Source: Tubulanus polymorphus (taxonomy: Eukaryota > Nemertea > Palaeonemertea > Tubulaniformes > Tubulanidae). From it: 64,000 bases of DNA. A model generated the notes under the pieces. It ran no database searches. It was not told the origin of the DNA and was given only the letters and a program-made list of their open reading frames with translations. Position 1 is the stretch's first letter; each line of letters begins with the position of its first letter. The position numbers were made by a program, and so were the translations under genes. Of this stretch, positions 50,439 through 62,007 are shown piece by piece. The DNA lies in assembly GCF_964204645.1 (NCBI RefSeq), contig NC_134026.1, forward strand, positions 25,066,650-25,130,649, read 5' to 3'.

Positions 50439-50756
50439 TCATTCAAATAGACATCACCATAGATAGAAAATCTAGTTAGCATACATGTATGGTTTACATC
50501 AACTCGATGTTAAAAACGTATGACATGCAAACAAATGTACATGTAGTAGTAAGATTTTTGTCCCAAACCGTCGGTGACAACTGGCATCATACATAAAACT
50601 CAAGATGCAGTTACTTCCAATGCTTCTCATTTCTCAATCCTCTTATAACGCTACGCAAACTAAGTTATTTCATGTGAAAAAACAAATTGCACCTCGCAAA
50701 ATTAATCACGCTGACATTGGGCAGTCTCTACATATTGTATTTAATACCAGTTTATA
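50439..50756 (-). other. 3' UTR of GOSR1 and flank
   Basis: No coding sequence. An ATTAAA on the minus strand lies very close to the stop (50739-50744); an AATAAA is supplied by the right arm of the fold-back element at 50418-50423. Confidence 0.4.
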
Positions 50757-53513
50757 CTAGTGAAATGCGTATAAAAGCAGTAGAATCATACAGATTGATA
50801 TAACTAGTCCCAGTATAATCGAATCCCGTCGTTTGCGAAAATTTATTCGCTGTATCAAACTGTTGATCTGAGGATATCGATCTGAAAGTTTTATTGTCAA
50901 GGAAATGAACCTAAAAATGATGGGAATGGTTACAAAATTGGCCACTGCATGTCAGCACTGTATAATGTAGAGTCAACGCATGGATCTATTATTCAATTAG
51001 ATTAAGCCAAGATTTAGCCCTCATCAGACCATCAAATACTGCGTAGGATAGTAACACGTAGCAGAGGGCAGATAAAAGGATACTTGACAGTGCATTAACT
51101 CGCTGCGTTATGGAATTGAACATGCCTCGCTGCGAAAGCAAGTTTTCTTTTGTTGCCATGGCCACACTGAAAAATGATCCAGAAACAACATATATAAAAC
51201 CGTATCGAATTTCTACATATCAAAGAACAAGTCATCGGAATAAATTTCGGTTTTGTATTAATTTAGAACAAATATCTTACCCTATTTGCTCATCTAATAA
51301 TCGATCGGAACTGAAATAAGATAAATAGTAAATTACCGGTAATAAGGCAATCAATTAAGTAAATAGGGACTGATTTAGTGAAATATTGAAACTAACTGGA
51401 GCCATATCACTTACTTCCTGACGTGTTCATTTTCTTTTAAATACAATTCAGTTCTTCTGTTTAATCCGGATGCATTCTTGTAGGCACTAAAATTGGCATC
51501 GTTGAATGTATAAATTTCAATGAAAAGATCATTATTCTTCAGATACTTACAACAGGACCCAGTTCTACAGGTACTTCAAGTAATTACGACACTGAAATCT
51601 TATTCTATAGCTATGGAACTGGATCTCTAATTCAATAAGAAGCTTACGTACTCAATATCTCTTCTAACCGAGCCCAATAAATCCTCTCGTTCTTTGAAAG
51701 CTGTAATATTTGCTTTTGTTTTTTGAAATTCGTGCGAGTAATCCTGCAATATATCCCGATGTCGTTGTAACGTATGAATCAGAGCTGAACTACCACCATT
51801 CATACCTAATTTCTGAGTATAATCGGCCATATGGTCATTTATTTCCGTCAACTAATTGAGAAGAACAAATTCACGTTACATATTGCAGAAATTTCAAATC
51901 CTGTTAGATTTGCCGAAATCATTTGCCGATTTCGAAATGAAGGATAGATACCTTGGCGAGAAGCTGTTCAATCTGCATAGCCATTGTTTCAAACATATGA
52001 TCACTGCTGGTTTTATTGAGGAGTGGGGATGTGTCACTGAAATAGGAATACAGTAAATAACAACATATTACTAATATGCAGATGCAAACAATTGGTGCAG
52101 CCTCATTCAAACTCATCATAACACACTTATTGAAAATCCAACACACTTATTGGAATCCAATCAACATTAATCATTTAAGGTATCAACATGCAAACCTCAA
52201 TATTTACATATGGCTAAACCAACCCAACCTTCTATACCATTCACTTATACCTTTTATACCATTCGTATATGAATATAAAACGTGATTTACAGAGGATACA
52301 TATCAGTACTTCATCGCGCATTGTAAAAGGCAGAACAACCCAATGATAGTACTGTTATTAGTTTAAGTTCTATCACCATGCCATTCCTACGTTGATATTC
52401 ACGTACCTCGTACTCTCTTCCTCTCTAGTTGAACAAAAATTTTTGTTGATTACCAAATATAGATGTTAATGATTAATAGCCAAGTACCTAATTCTGATAT
52501 AGGTGAATCGTGATGTTTTCTACTCCTACTTACTTGGTACCGCCATAGTCTTTGTAAGAACTGTAACTTGTGCCTAATTTACTGAATGATACCAGTTTCA
52601 AATCAATTTCATTTTCCAGTTGTCTGGCTTGTTTTCGCAAATCTGTAAAATAAATAACAAATAAAATTCACGTAAAACTCTCCGAGACAAAACTAGTCTA
52701 AATGTAGAATGATAACCACACTCAAACGTGGTGAACGGATAATAAGATAAAAACCCACTATCTACAGATTAAAAGAATTTATTTATTCAATCTAAAATAT
52801 ATAGAATACACGACGTTTCGACCTCACCCTAGAAACTTGAATTTCTGAACACAAAAAGGATATTATAAATCAAAAACCGAATAGTGGCGTAGCCAATCAA
52901 TCACGTTTGGAACACTGGACCACTGGTCATCGTTTTAATTATTGAGAATAATAATTGTTTTTAAATTCTTTTAATCTGTAGATAGTGGGTTTTTATCTTA
53001 TTAGTCTAAATGTTTTTTTTTTTACATTTTCTTCTTCCTAAAACTGTGTACCAGCTAGTAGCCTAACGTAGTCAAGCCATGCTACACCATTTTGGTACAC
53101 TTTCTTTTATTAATCGATGCGATCAACAAGAGAACTCCCAGTTCTAAACTAACTAGTCTAGTACCTAGCCGTCATTCCACAAACAACAGTTGTAGGGAAC
53201 TGGTAACAACGACTGTTATTCAGACTATAAACTAATTTGCATGTACATTAGAACCTGAGAACTGTCATAAATAAAACTGTCAGTCTTGATTGAGGCTCAT
53301 GCTCTGGCAAGCGAAGAAGCGAGTCCAGGAAACGTCAACAGAATTATATTGATACTAGCTTTCAGAATGAAATCAAAGCTATATTTAGTATTTCATTTCT
53401 TATATCTGCTTCGGTAAAATATTTTTTTGATGTCCTATCGTGATGCCATCAATAGAATAACCGCAGTAATTTGAAGCATACGTACCTTCCCATTGATTAC
53501 CGAAGTCAGCCAT
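50757..53513 (-). CDS. GOSR1: GOSR1 (GS28), Golgi Qb-SNARE
   Basis: A tail-anchored SNARE for ER-Golgi and intra-Golgi vesicle fusion. Eight exons in transcript order: 53513-53486, 52642-52534, 52036-51952, 51851-51652, 51486-51415, 51310-51281, 51166-51084, 50881-50757. They total 732 nt or 243 aa, near the usual 250. The N-terminal helix has MADFGNQWEDLRKQARQLEN, then DTSPLLNKTSSDHMFETMA and the signature LIHTLQRHRDILQDYSHEF. The SNARE motif runs from about residue 165 (SDRLLDEQIGVAMATKENLL) with the zero-layer Gln in SQRGM. The C-terminal anchor is ILGLVISICMILLLLYAF. Exon 6 is a 30-nt micro-exon. The donor of exon 4 could instead be 3-4 bases downstream together with a shifted acceptor; the chosen pair best fits the family. 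The start lies 165 bp from the TSEN2 stop. Confidence 0.95.
52741..53002. mobile_element. Fold-back element with perfect 40-bp inverted repeats in GOSR1 intron 1
   Basis: Arms 52741-52780 and 52963-53002 are exact reverse complements over 40 bases. A 12-base direct repeat TAGTCTAAATGT occurs at 52694-52705 and 53002-53013, possibly a target-site duplication. The interior carries GGTCGAAACGTCG on the minus strand (52811-52823), similar to the GAAACGT of the element at 50271. It has no coding capacity. Confidence 0.75.
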
Positions 53514-53608
53514 GTTGGCAATTACAGATGGCGCCACGTTACGGCTCAGTGAAATTAGTAAACTAAGGGTTCGCATCCACACCAAGCAAACAAAATAATC
53601 ATTATGAA

Positions 53609-53629
53609 TTTATTCATTTCCAATTTATT
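53609..53629 (-). terminator. Polyadenylation signals between TSEN2 and GOSR1
   Basis: Two AATAAA motifs on the minus strand (53609-53614 and 53624-53629) lie in the 165 bp separating the TSEN2 stop from the GOSR1 start. Confidence 0.55.
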
Positions 53630-53677
53630 ATTCACTAGTTATATTAAATTAATTGATATTCGGATAATAACATTTCT

Positions 53678-56107
53678 TCAGTTTTGATTTGCACGTTCTT
53701 GTGATGGAACCCATCTCTTCAACAGATACTCCTGAATCAGAAAATATAATTTCAGATGATTTCAAATATTAAGTAACAATGGATGAAAAAGCATCAAAAT
53801 AATCAATGGATGGACAATAAATGCATATACCTTTATTTTAAATCCCGAAATACATTTGGGGGATTTTAGATGATCTTCTGTTAGATGACTAGGACGTATG
53901 ACATAACAAAGCATAACATCCTGAAATTTGAAATATTCTTTTTCATACCGATACTGGTTCATCAATTCGTATTCCAGAAAGTTAACATGCCTATCGTATA
54001 GCCATATCTTTACCTTAGCAACATGTTCTGTAAGCCGATCGAATCCAGAAAGTGATGTCCACGTTAAAATGCTGTTTGGTGAGTATTGGTCAGGCAACAG
54101 GCTGTCTTCAGATACCATTAATACTTTCACAGAAAAACTTGAATGGTAGAACGGTGGACCTTGTTTGTAAACAACTGAAAATATATGAAATGCAATCGTT
54201 AAATGAGTGCCATCAATCAATCATCCTCAAGACAGCATTGTGTGTATTACAATTTAAGTTACCAAATTCGCATCCATATTTGAGTCCAGGCTTTGGGACC
54301 CAACCTTTACTTCGTAGATAATGATATACCACATAATTCGAGACAAATGAAGGATGTATTTCACAGAATTTCTGCCACATCTGCCTGAGATTCATTGCCT
54401 GAAAATGAATTTTTTGTTCATGAAAATATAAATTCAGCATCTATCTTAATACCTACTAAAACATTCGCAATCTATTAAAAAATTTTCTTCTTACACTGCC
54501 ATTTGTATCATAAACCAACAAACAACCAAGACCATATGATAGAAAAAATGCCTGCAATTAAATAATTCGATCAATGTAAGCTATTCAAACAAAGATAGGG
54601 AAGATCTAGATAGCATACAATACCTCTTCAAAGAGAAGATAAAGATCTTCAGTAAGCGGATAAGGATCTCTTTTTAATCTCCAATGTGTATCAATTTCAG
54701 TCGCTAGTTCACATCCCTCATCATCTGTGTCAGCATGAACCAGAATGTCTCCATTACTTTCATTGTCCATTTGATAAAATGGTGAAGGTGGGGATTTCAA
54801 ATTTCGATTTTCTTCTGTATTGATTACTTGATAAATTTCACCTGACAGAGACGAGGTTTTTCTGTCATCCAATGAAAGAGTAGAATTAGTATTTCTAGAT
54901 TGTGTGTCAAAATCAGATTCTCCAGAAATGCCACTCCTCGAAACTTTTGGACTAGATTTATCTGTTCTTGAACTAGATACCAGTACTTCACAATTAGTCA
55001 GTTGAAGATCTTTGCGACTATGACCTCTTTTTAAAGAAACCGGTACACTACTTGGCGGAAGAATATTTTTCTTTTTAACCACAAACTCATCCTGAATATT
55101 TTGAACAGTTTCAGGAGATTTCCTCCTTATTTCCAACTGAGCATTTTCTTCATCTTTGTTGAGTTCATCATTCCAAAATCCTTGTTCATCATCATCCCAA
55201 TTCATACTCGCATAGTCTTTTCTATTCATGGGATTACTGCAAGCAATAACATCCGATAAGTCACTGTCTATATAATATCCGCAAGCAGTTTCATTTATTG
55301 ATGAGGTTGGTTCCATCAAAGATTGTGTCAAAGGTTCTTCATTTTCAACTGTAGTAGATAACCAACTCTTTACCGGTGCTTGTTTTACTGACCTGAAATT
55401 TTTCATAAAAACATTTGTGAATGGAGTGGTGCTATGTATAATCATGTATATCAAATAGAAACTAGAAACAATTAGTTTCTCACTTTCCAAAATTTCCCGA
55501 TTCTGTTGCGTTCAATTGAACTTGCAGTTTGACTTCCGGATCATCAAATATTTGAGATTCATTGCTTCTTAAAGCTGACATTTGGGACCAAGTCAAATGA
55601 CGCAGATACCTACAATACAAGTAAATCTATTCATTATTTCTATAGGGACATGTAGATGACAGATCATATGAAAAAATATTGATGATATAGGTCTACCTTC
55701 GTTTGCTTATGATCCTGGGAACTGGATTGTTCTTCTGATGGTCATAACTTGGCTGACTTCTTGAAAAGTTCCCTTTGCCAAAGAAACCCTAAAATTGCAC
55801 GATAAATTCACCACATATCATGGGTACTTCTACAATAATTTCGTTACTTTTATGTGTAGCCTAGGTACCGTACCATTTTGTAAAGCCATTGTTTGTCTCC
55901 AGTGTGTTTAACAACAACACAAGATCCTTCTAAGTAACCAGAATAGATATTCCATCTGGTGATAGATTGCGGTACTCCTGCGATCGATGAAATTGGAACT
56001 GGAAATGGCAATTCATAATTGAAATTCGAGTGTCTCTTGCGACGCACAGCAGTAATAGGCAATTTCGTACATGTAGAGGTAGTAGGTGATGTGACATCAC
56101 GACTCAT
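53678..56107 (-). CDS. TSEN2: TSEN2, catalytic subunit of the tRNA-splicing endonuclease
   Basis: It cuts the 5' exon-intron junction of intron-containing tRNAs in the nucleus, in a complex with TSEN34, TSEN54 and TSEN15. Nine exons in transcript order: 56107-55874, 55788-55697, 55609-55484, 55392-54624, 54551-54495, 54398-54263, 54174-54014, 53920-53831, 53731-53678. They give 572 aa, longer than the human 465. The N-terminus has the family block MGFFGKGNFSRSQPSY. Exon 4 is a long acidic, Ser-rich linker. The nuclease fold holds FCEIHPSFVSNYVVYHYLRS, KGWVPKPGLKYG, and VVYKQGPPFYHSSFSV. The catalytic Tyr (VVY), His (FYH) and Lys (VAK|DVMLCY, at the exon 7/8 junction) are all present. The C-terminus ends with KRWVPSQER. 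The gene diverges from the neighbour starting at 56889. Confidence 0.96.
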
Positions 56108-56888
56108 CTAAAAGATAACAAAAATGTATTCGAATGATTATTATGATATAGCCTTTATTTGACCGAGAGGTTATGACCAAGTTTAGTCTGAATACCAGTC
56201 GTTGTTACGGTTCCCTACAACTTTCAGGAACAACGGCTAGGTACTAGACTAGACCAAGTTATGACTGTCGAAAGCAGCAGTCCAAGTAGCCTATAGTAGA
56301 AAGTTATATTGAAATTGAATTGCTCCTCACAGACAGTCTTTCGACTGCTTCTTGGACCTTTTATGGTGAAATATCTTTTGTTCGCGGAACAGATTTTGTT
56401 TTTGAAAACTATGATGGGCGAGGATTTTATGTACAAAAACAATTAGTCATCATCAAAGTATATGCATGTGACGTCGTGGGGAAAGTACCATTGCATGTCA
56501 TACATTTAGATATTACTTACACTTAAATTACAAGAAAAAGAGAAAATAACATTAGCATGCACCAAAATTGCACGGAAACATATAATAAAGCAAAGTTCTT
56601 TACTCCGAATAGTCAGCGGTAATAGATAATCAACCTAAATAGGTCTAATTACTTTTACTTTAAAGGTATTGAGGACAATCTTAATTTTCGTTCGACGATA
56701 TATTATACGATATTTTTGTTTTCTGAACCATTTATTATCGAAAGATGATATTCGAACGAAACGAACAATCAGTGTTCCTACTATGGCATGTGAGGTCAGT
56801 TCAAGGTCGTTATAGAGCGGGTGGTTTGAAATAAATTACTTCCGGGTACTTTTTTTTCGTGTGAAAATCTTTAATTTCCGACGAAATA
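56108..56888. promoter_or_regulatory. Divergent promoter region between TSEN2 and the 56889 gene
   Basis: About 780 bp separate two oppositely oriented start codons. It must contain both promoters. I see no coding exon; an open frame at 56320-56526 has no support. Confidence 0.5.
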
Positions 56889-57956
56889 ATGGCTAGTCTT
56901 CGCAGGAAAACTATGAGTTTTCGCCGTAAGCGTCAGTACGATTTGGAAGGTGCGAAGGAATCCATAGTTAGAAAGTTTCCGTCCGTTTCCTATTCAAAAA
57001 TAATGTCGCCGGCGCAGCAAGAGGAAGAAGACCAGGCTTCAAATTCAGCATTGGAAATTAAACGGACTCATGCCGCCCTTCTTGTTGAGAGAAATAAGTA
57101 TGATTCAGTGATAGAGACAGTTGCTCCACCGGTACTGGCAATAAATGATGAATTGAATCCGAATGCTAAAACTGAGGAGACGAACGATGAAAACAGCTTC
57201 GCAACTTTTTTGAAAGGAAAATTCACTTCCATTTCACAGGTGAAGAGATTTAGTTTTGAATTTCATTCTACACACTCTCATGGCCGTCATGATGTACAAC
57301 GCTACTTTTACAGCTACTTCGTTTTGTTTCTAATTTATTTCCTGTTATTTTGCAGAAAGTGAAATCTTCAACTAACTACCGACGAACGAGATTGATAAAT
57401 TCACCCGGTACACCAAGGCTTATTGGACGAAGGCGATCCATACGACTTCAAAATAAAACCCCTTTGAAAAGTGTTTGTACCTCCGATGCTGCCAGTAGCT
57501 CTGTTAAATTGAATAAATTTCAAACTCAAAATCAAAAAAGGTTAGTCAAATCATCTACATACCAAGTATAACTGACACTAGTCAGTGAGTTGCCAATTTT
57601 ATAATAATGAATGCACATGTTCATTTCTTTCAGAAGGAATATTTTAAGTCCTGGTCAATTTAATCGTAAAATGGAGGCTGTTACTAAAGGCATTCAGTCC
57701 TTATCAAAACTTGGCGATGGAATCACAACAAAAATCCAAAGACAGAGTTCAAGGCAAGTAATGATTTTAACATCGACTTTTTCTTCAATTGTTTCCTACG
57801 TTGCAGGGATGTTATGGTTTCTAGTCATGAATGTATTTCAGGATTCTGAAAGAAGTAGCTGCAACAACTCGCGAGACTAGGTCGACACCAATGAGACGTC
57901 AATACAGTTATAGGAATGCTGTGACATCTGGTTCGAATGAAAACCTATTATATTAA
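56889..57956 (+). CDS. Unrecognised basic protein with multiple S/T-P sites (256 aa)
   Basis: Exons 56889-57239, 57356-57540, 57634-57753 and 57842-57956, phases 0, 2, 2. The third intron uses a GC donor (AG|GCAAGT at 57754). The protein is strongly basic at the N-terminus (MASLRRKTMSFRRKRQYDLE). It contains minimal CDK sites (MSPAQ, NSPGTPR, KTPLKS, LSPGQF, STPMRR) and an RxxL degron-like RRTRL. A short possible amphipathic helix follows (KMEAVTKGIQSLSKLGDGITTKI). I do not recognise the family. The composition suggests a nuclear, cell-cycle-regulated protein, somewhat like mitotic regulators such as PIMREG, but this is inference. If a GT donor three bases on (57757) were used, translation would end soon after in DSERSSCNNSRD. 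Confidence 0.75.
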
Positions 57957-59029
57957 AAAAAAATTAATTTACTACAAAATGTATGTTTTAGAGTTAGACT
58001 GATCCATGGAGTGTTTACTTATAGCAGTCAAAATTTTTCAAGATCATGTGAAATGTAGCCAAAGTACTGTATACCTTGTGCAATAGATTATCTAAATTAT
58101 TGATCTTTATTATTCAATTTGGCGCTTTAAGATATTTTAGCTTAAATGCATATGTGCATGTACTTGGATGATGTGAAACTTTATTTGGACCTTATGATAT
58201 GTAGTTAGGACTGTCATTTATTTGGGAATATTTATAAAATAAAACTGTAAATGAATAATTAAAGTCTTCTATTGTGACTTTATGTACAGTAATGTTATTA
58301 CCATAGCGGACTACTAAATTCTTATCTTCTTAGCCAAATCAAAAGAAAATCATGGGAAGTTTGAAATAATGATATTTGGGAATTTGAAAAATTTCCTTAA
58401 ATTAGGGAAATATTTGGGAAGTTCATATACATTTTACGTTTCATTTGCCATTTTCTCCAGCGATTTCCCTCGAGAATCACCCTTATTAACCAGTCACCAC
58501 TAAAATGTTGAATAGCATGAGCGCGTATCCATCTTCACCTGTCAATGGATTCGAACCCACTAAGCTAAAGCCGTTGCCCGAACGCCTGGTGGAAGCGAGT
58601 GCGGGAGCGATACCGGACCACTGGCAAGCGAGGATGCCGAACGACTCACGTGCCACAGGAAGTTTTTAAAACAGATTTAACTTTATTCCCGAAGATTTCA
58701 GACCATTAAATATATTGATCAGTATTCTACTAACATCGGACAAGTTAATCGCCCAGGAAGTGATGTGTTCCACCTGCATCTCAATGAGTGTAGCTACATG
58801 AACAACCCAAAATCTTTCTTTTATTTACAAAAACACTCGCCAATATTTATTTATGATACATAGGATCAACCACAAATAATACATGATAATGACATTCTCC
58901 AATTGAATATTCATGATTACATCAGCAATCCAACGTCCAAGAACAATTCTCACTAACTCACACGATATATAGTGTTAGATAATGTCTAATATCCAAGCTG
59001 GAAATATTTGCTGTAGACCTGGCTCGATA
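57957..59029. other. Convergent intergenic region
   Basis: Between two convergent 3' ends. It holds AATAAA at 58238-58243 (+) for the upstream gene, AATAAA on the minus strand at 58820-58825 for BCL7, and a copy of the A/B-box-like repeat between them. Confidence 0.6.
58529..58660 (-). repeat. Dispersed repeat with fused A/B-box-like motif, copy 3
   Basis: On the minus strand: CATCCTCGCTTGCCAGTGG, CCACCAGGCGTTCGG, GGCTTTAGCTTAGTGGGTTC, then GAATCC and GGTGAAGATGG. These blocks match the copy at 10.66-10.96 kb closely and in order. Confidence 0.75.
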
Positions 59030-61580
59030 TCAACTGCTATCGCTGCTTTCATGTGGTTTCATATCAGGCACACTTGCCACCTGCTGAAGTACTGGTGTCA
59101 CTGATTCTGAAACAGTATTACATGTATATCAGCTGAGCCCATATTTAACAAAAAATACAATTCAGAGAACTGTGCTTTTCACATTAATATAGAAAACCAA
59201 AAACAATATATATGTGAAATTTATATGATATTGCGTACACATGTACACGTTTACCTTGACTATCATCATTTTGATTTTCTTTCATATGGTCATTCCTGAT
59301 CATGCTCAATGCTAACAGAAATGAGAAAGAAGAACAGTGTGCACTTTGTTAGGATAAACAGCACATTCAGGTTAAAATACAACATCAACTCATCAAATGT
59401 AACTGTGCAAGTGTAATTTTGGCCAAAACGTGATGATGTCAAGAGATTGACTTCTCTTGCAATAGAATTGCTAAGTAGTAGCATAGTGTGTACCGCCACC
59501 ACTATAAGGAATAAACTCACCCAACCTCATATCAGGATCTCCTTCATTACTGTCTTCTTGTGTTGACGTTTGACTAGACATCGGGTCTGGGAATGACATA
59601 TTTGAGTCTTCATTAAACTCAGAGAACGTGGTTGATTCTTGGGTGGCCTGCGTCATGTTGCTGTCCTCATTGATGAACTTTGTTCCAGCCGATGCTGGAA
59701 ATTCAAATCATAAAAATTAATAGTTAAAATGATCTTGCAATACATTCTTGTAGTTTTTACAGTATATATAGAACAACAACTTAACTACATTAACGCCATT
59801 CACCAAGATGAAAAACAGCCAAACCTCATTTCTAATTGTTTGTATAATCTGAATATTGATTATAATATTGAGCCAAATTGTACAAAACGAGGTTTGACTA
59901 TATGACTGGGTACAAGTACACAACAACATTTAACAACAAGGAGTAAGTGCTACAACTGGAAGTATATGTACATGTAGTTATTTCGGAAACTGGAAGGTGT
60001 AATAATGGAGCAATGTACATTGCTTCTAATTACATATAGGCTAGGTTTATATGACAACAAAGATAATTGAGAGTTCCCATAACCGGAGTTTCTATAATAA
60101 CCAAAAACAATCAATATCTTAATCTTGAAATGTGTACACTGATCTACTGGCTTTGGATTCTTCGATCTCAAAAATTATCAAGTTTGGCAGCATTCCTCAG
60201 AATACACATTTCACTGTCAGATTAAACAAAACATAAAATACTCTAAGAGGGTAAATACTGTTTGTATATTAGCCATCTACATGTACCATTAAAGGTTTTC
60301 GATTCATTATTTTCAGTGTTTAATTTTGAAGGTGTCCTGCTCTGTCGATTATCTGCTTGAAAGTAATACAGCAAATAAATCTACATGCCACAATAATGAA
60401 AACATCGAATTAAGTAAAATAACTAATGTTTTATCAAACAAAAGTATGGTAACCTTATCATTACATAAAAGCGAATTAAGCAAGCAATTTTGAAGAAAAT
60501 TGAACAAACGCAATCATAACGCCTTAAGAAAATTAGAATTAATTACTTACTCAAATCAGAGTTTTTTTCCTTCCCTTTTCCTGGCAATTTTCGGATAAAA
60601 AGTCCTTTTTTCCCTTGTCCCTGAGCAAAGCAAATAAAAAAATTTTTAGGGCGATTTCAACACGACTCTTTTCAAATGTTAATCTCTTGTGAATTTACCT
60701 GGACTGACATAATGGTCTGACTTGTAACTAAAACGATAAATTCAAAGTTATAAAACTAGTCACTCAATCCTCAAAAATCTAGCTATTAAGTGAATAATGT
60801 AGCACTGTTGAAAATGTATTCCTTCATCTCTTATTTGCTATTTTTCATCTTCCATTGATCGCCAGTTTCATCCTGTGACAGCATGTTGTAAGTTACATAC
60901 CTGGAACCCACTTGTATATTTTCATTGTAGTCTCACCAATAGTAACCCATTTTTTCTCCCTATTTAATAATGTCAAACACTGAGGTTAGGTTTAGTGCTA
61001 TAGCCTTAGTTAAAAGATTCGATGGATTACTACAAGCCTCGGTAGTCCAGTGCGACGATACACCGGATGCAAATCCTGAATTTTGCGCTTTATTTTTTCA
61101 AACGCTTTCTCTTGCTCTCTCTGTCAGCAGCATATTAATGTTAATTCATCCTTGCTTGCCAGGGTTTGATTGCCTCCCGCTGAAGCCAACAACACAAACC
61201 CTCAACGCAGACTCTTCATTATTATTGCACTGTTTATTTTATTAGATTCTATTCTGCATGAATTAAGTTTCTTTTATACGTCTCCATACGTTTTACCTAC
61301 TTTTCTTATTTTAAAATTGTGACTTCCTTGAAATCGGAAATCTGATATGTAATTTGTAGAAAATATAAAGATCAACAAAGTCAAAGAATTGAATTAGAAT
61401 TGATACTGAAAGTGACAAAAGATAACAAGCAAACCGGTTGATGCAGACACATACGATACACTCATAACATCACTTTACAAAGTCTTACCATTTTCTCACT
61501 TTATCAATGGCATTTATAACTCGTTTTATGTCTTCTTTAGCTCGGCTCCTTGTTTCTGCGCGTATTGCTCGAGACATCAT
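59030..61580 (-). CDS. BCL7: BCL7 family protein, SWI/SNF (BAF) chromatin-remodelling subunit
   Basis: BCL7 proteins are small accessory subunits of BAF-type chromatin remodellers in the nucleus. Eight exons in transcript order: 61580-61489, 60959-60901, 60727-60699, 60620-60551, 60355-60287, 59694-59521, 59311-59255, 59106-59030. They total 627 nt or 208 aa, equal to vertebrate BCL7 length. The conserved N-terminal domain reads [40 protein letters not shown] and [10 protein letters not shown] across exons 1-3. The rest is a polar, acidic, Ser/Thr/Gln-rich tail ([32 protein letters not shown]), as usual. Two adjacent ATGs occur; the second (61577) gives the canonical MSR start. The exon 5 acceptor has a CAG repeat (NAGNAG-like), so one residue may vary. 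It is head-to-head with DUS4L. Confidence 0.95.
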
Positions 61581-62007
61581 TTGTATTTTCCTTTTCGAAA
61601 AGCGGTTCGACGAGTGACCCTAAATCGAAAGGGATGGCTCCGGAAATACTCAAGCTAACAAGAGTCAGGTAGGCGTGGATATTCTTGGAGCCACCCTATT
61701 CGTAAAATCAGGTAGATGACTTAAGGTCGTTGCGCGATCCACTTCCAAAATACACACAAAATACCAAATTCCGATAATTCTGAGAGTGTATAATTATTGT
61801 TCGATAGTTAAGAGAAAATACGTAGGCCTAGTAGAGAGTAAAAGTGTTTGCAAAAAGAGCCACCACCACCACCAAGAAGGGCAAGCTCAGCTCTTACAGA
61901 CGGATCTCCGCCGATCGAGGCCAATCTCCCACGGCACCACACACACACACACAGCCGGCCAGCGGCACAGTAGACCGAGCAAAAGTTTTGATAATGAAAT
62001 AAACACT
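61581..62007. promoter_or_regulatory. Bidirectional promoter region of BCL7 and DUS4L
   Basis: Only 427 bp separate the two start codons. It contains a CACCACCACCACC run and a short (CA) run, giving an in-frame upstream extension of DUS4L (from 61786) that looks like 5' UTR rather than protein. Confidence 0.6.

Noticed and set aside
61786-62007. Extension of DUS4L by 74 residues upstream of the chosen ATG
   Set aside because: The extra sequence is His/Thr low-complexity from CAC and CA runs and is absent from the family; most likely 5' UTR.
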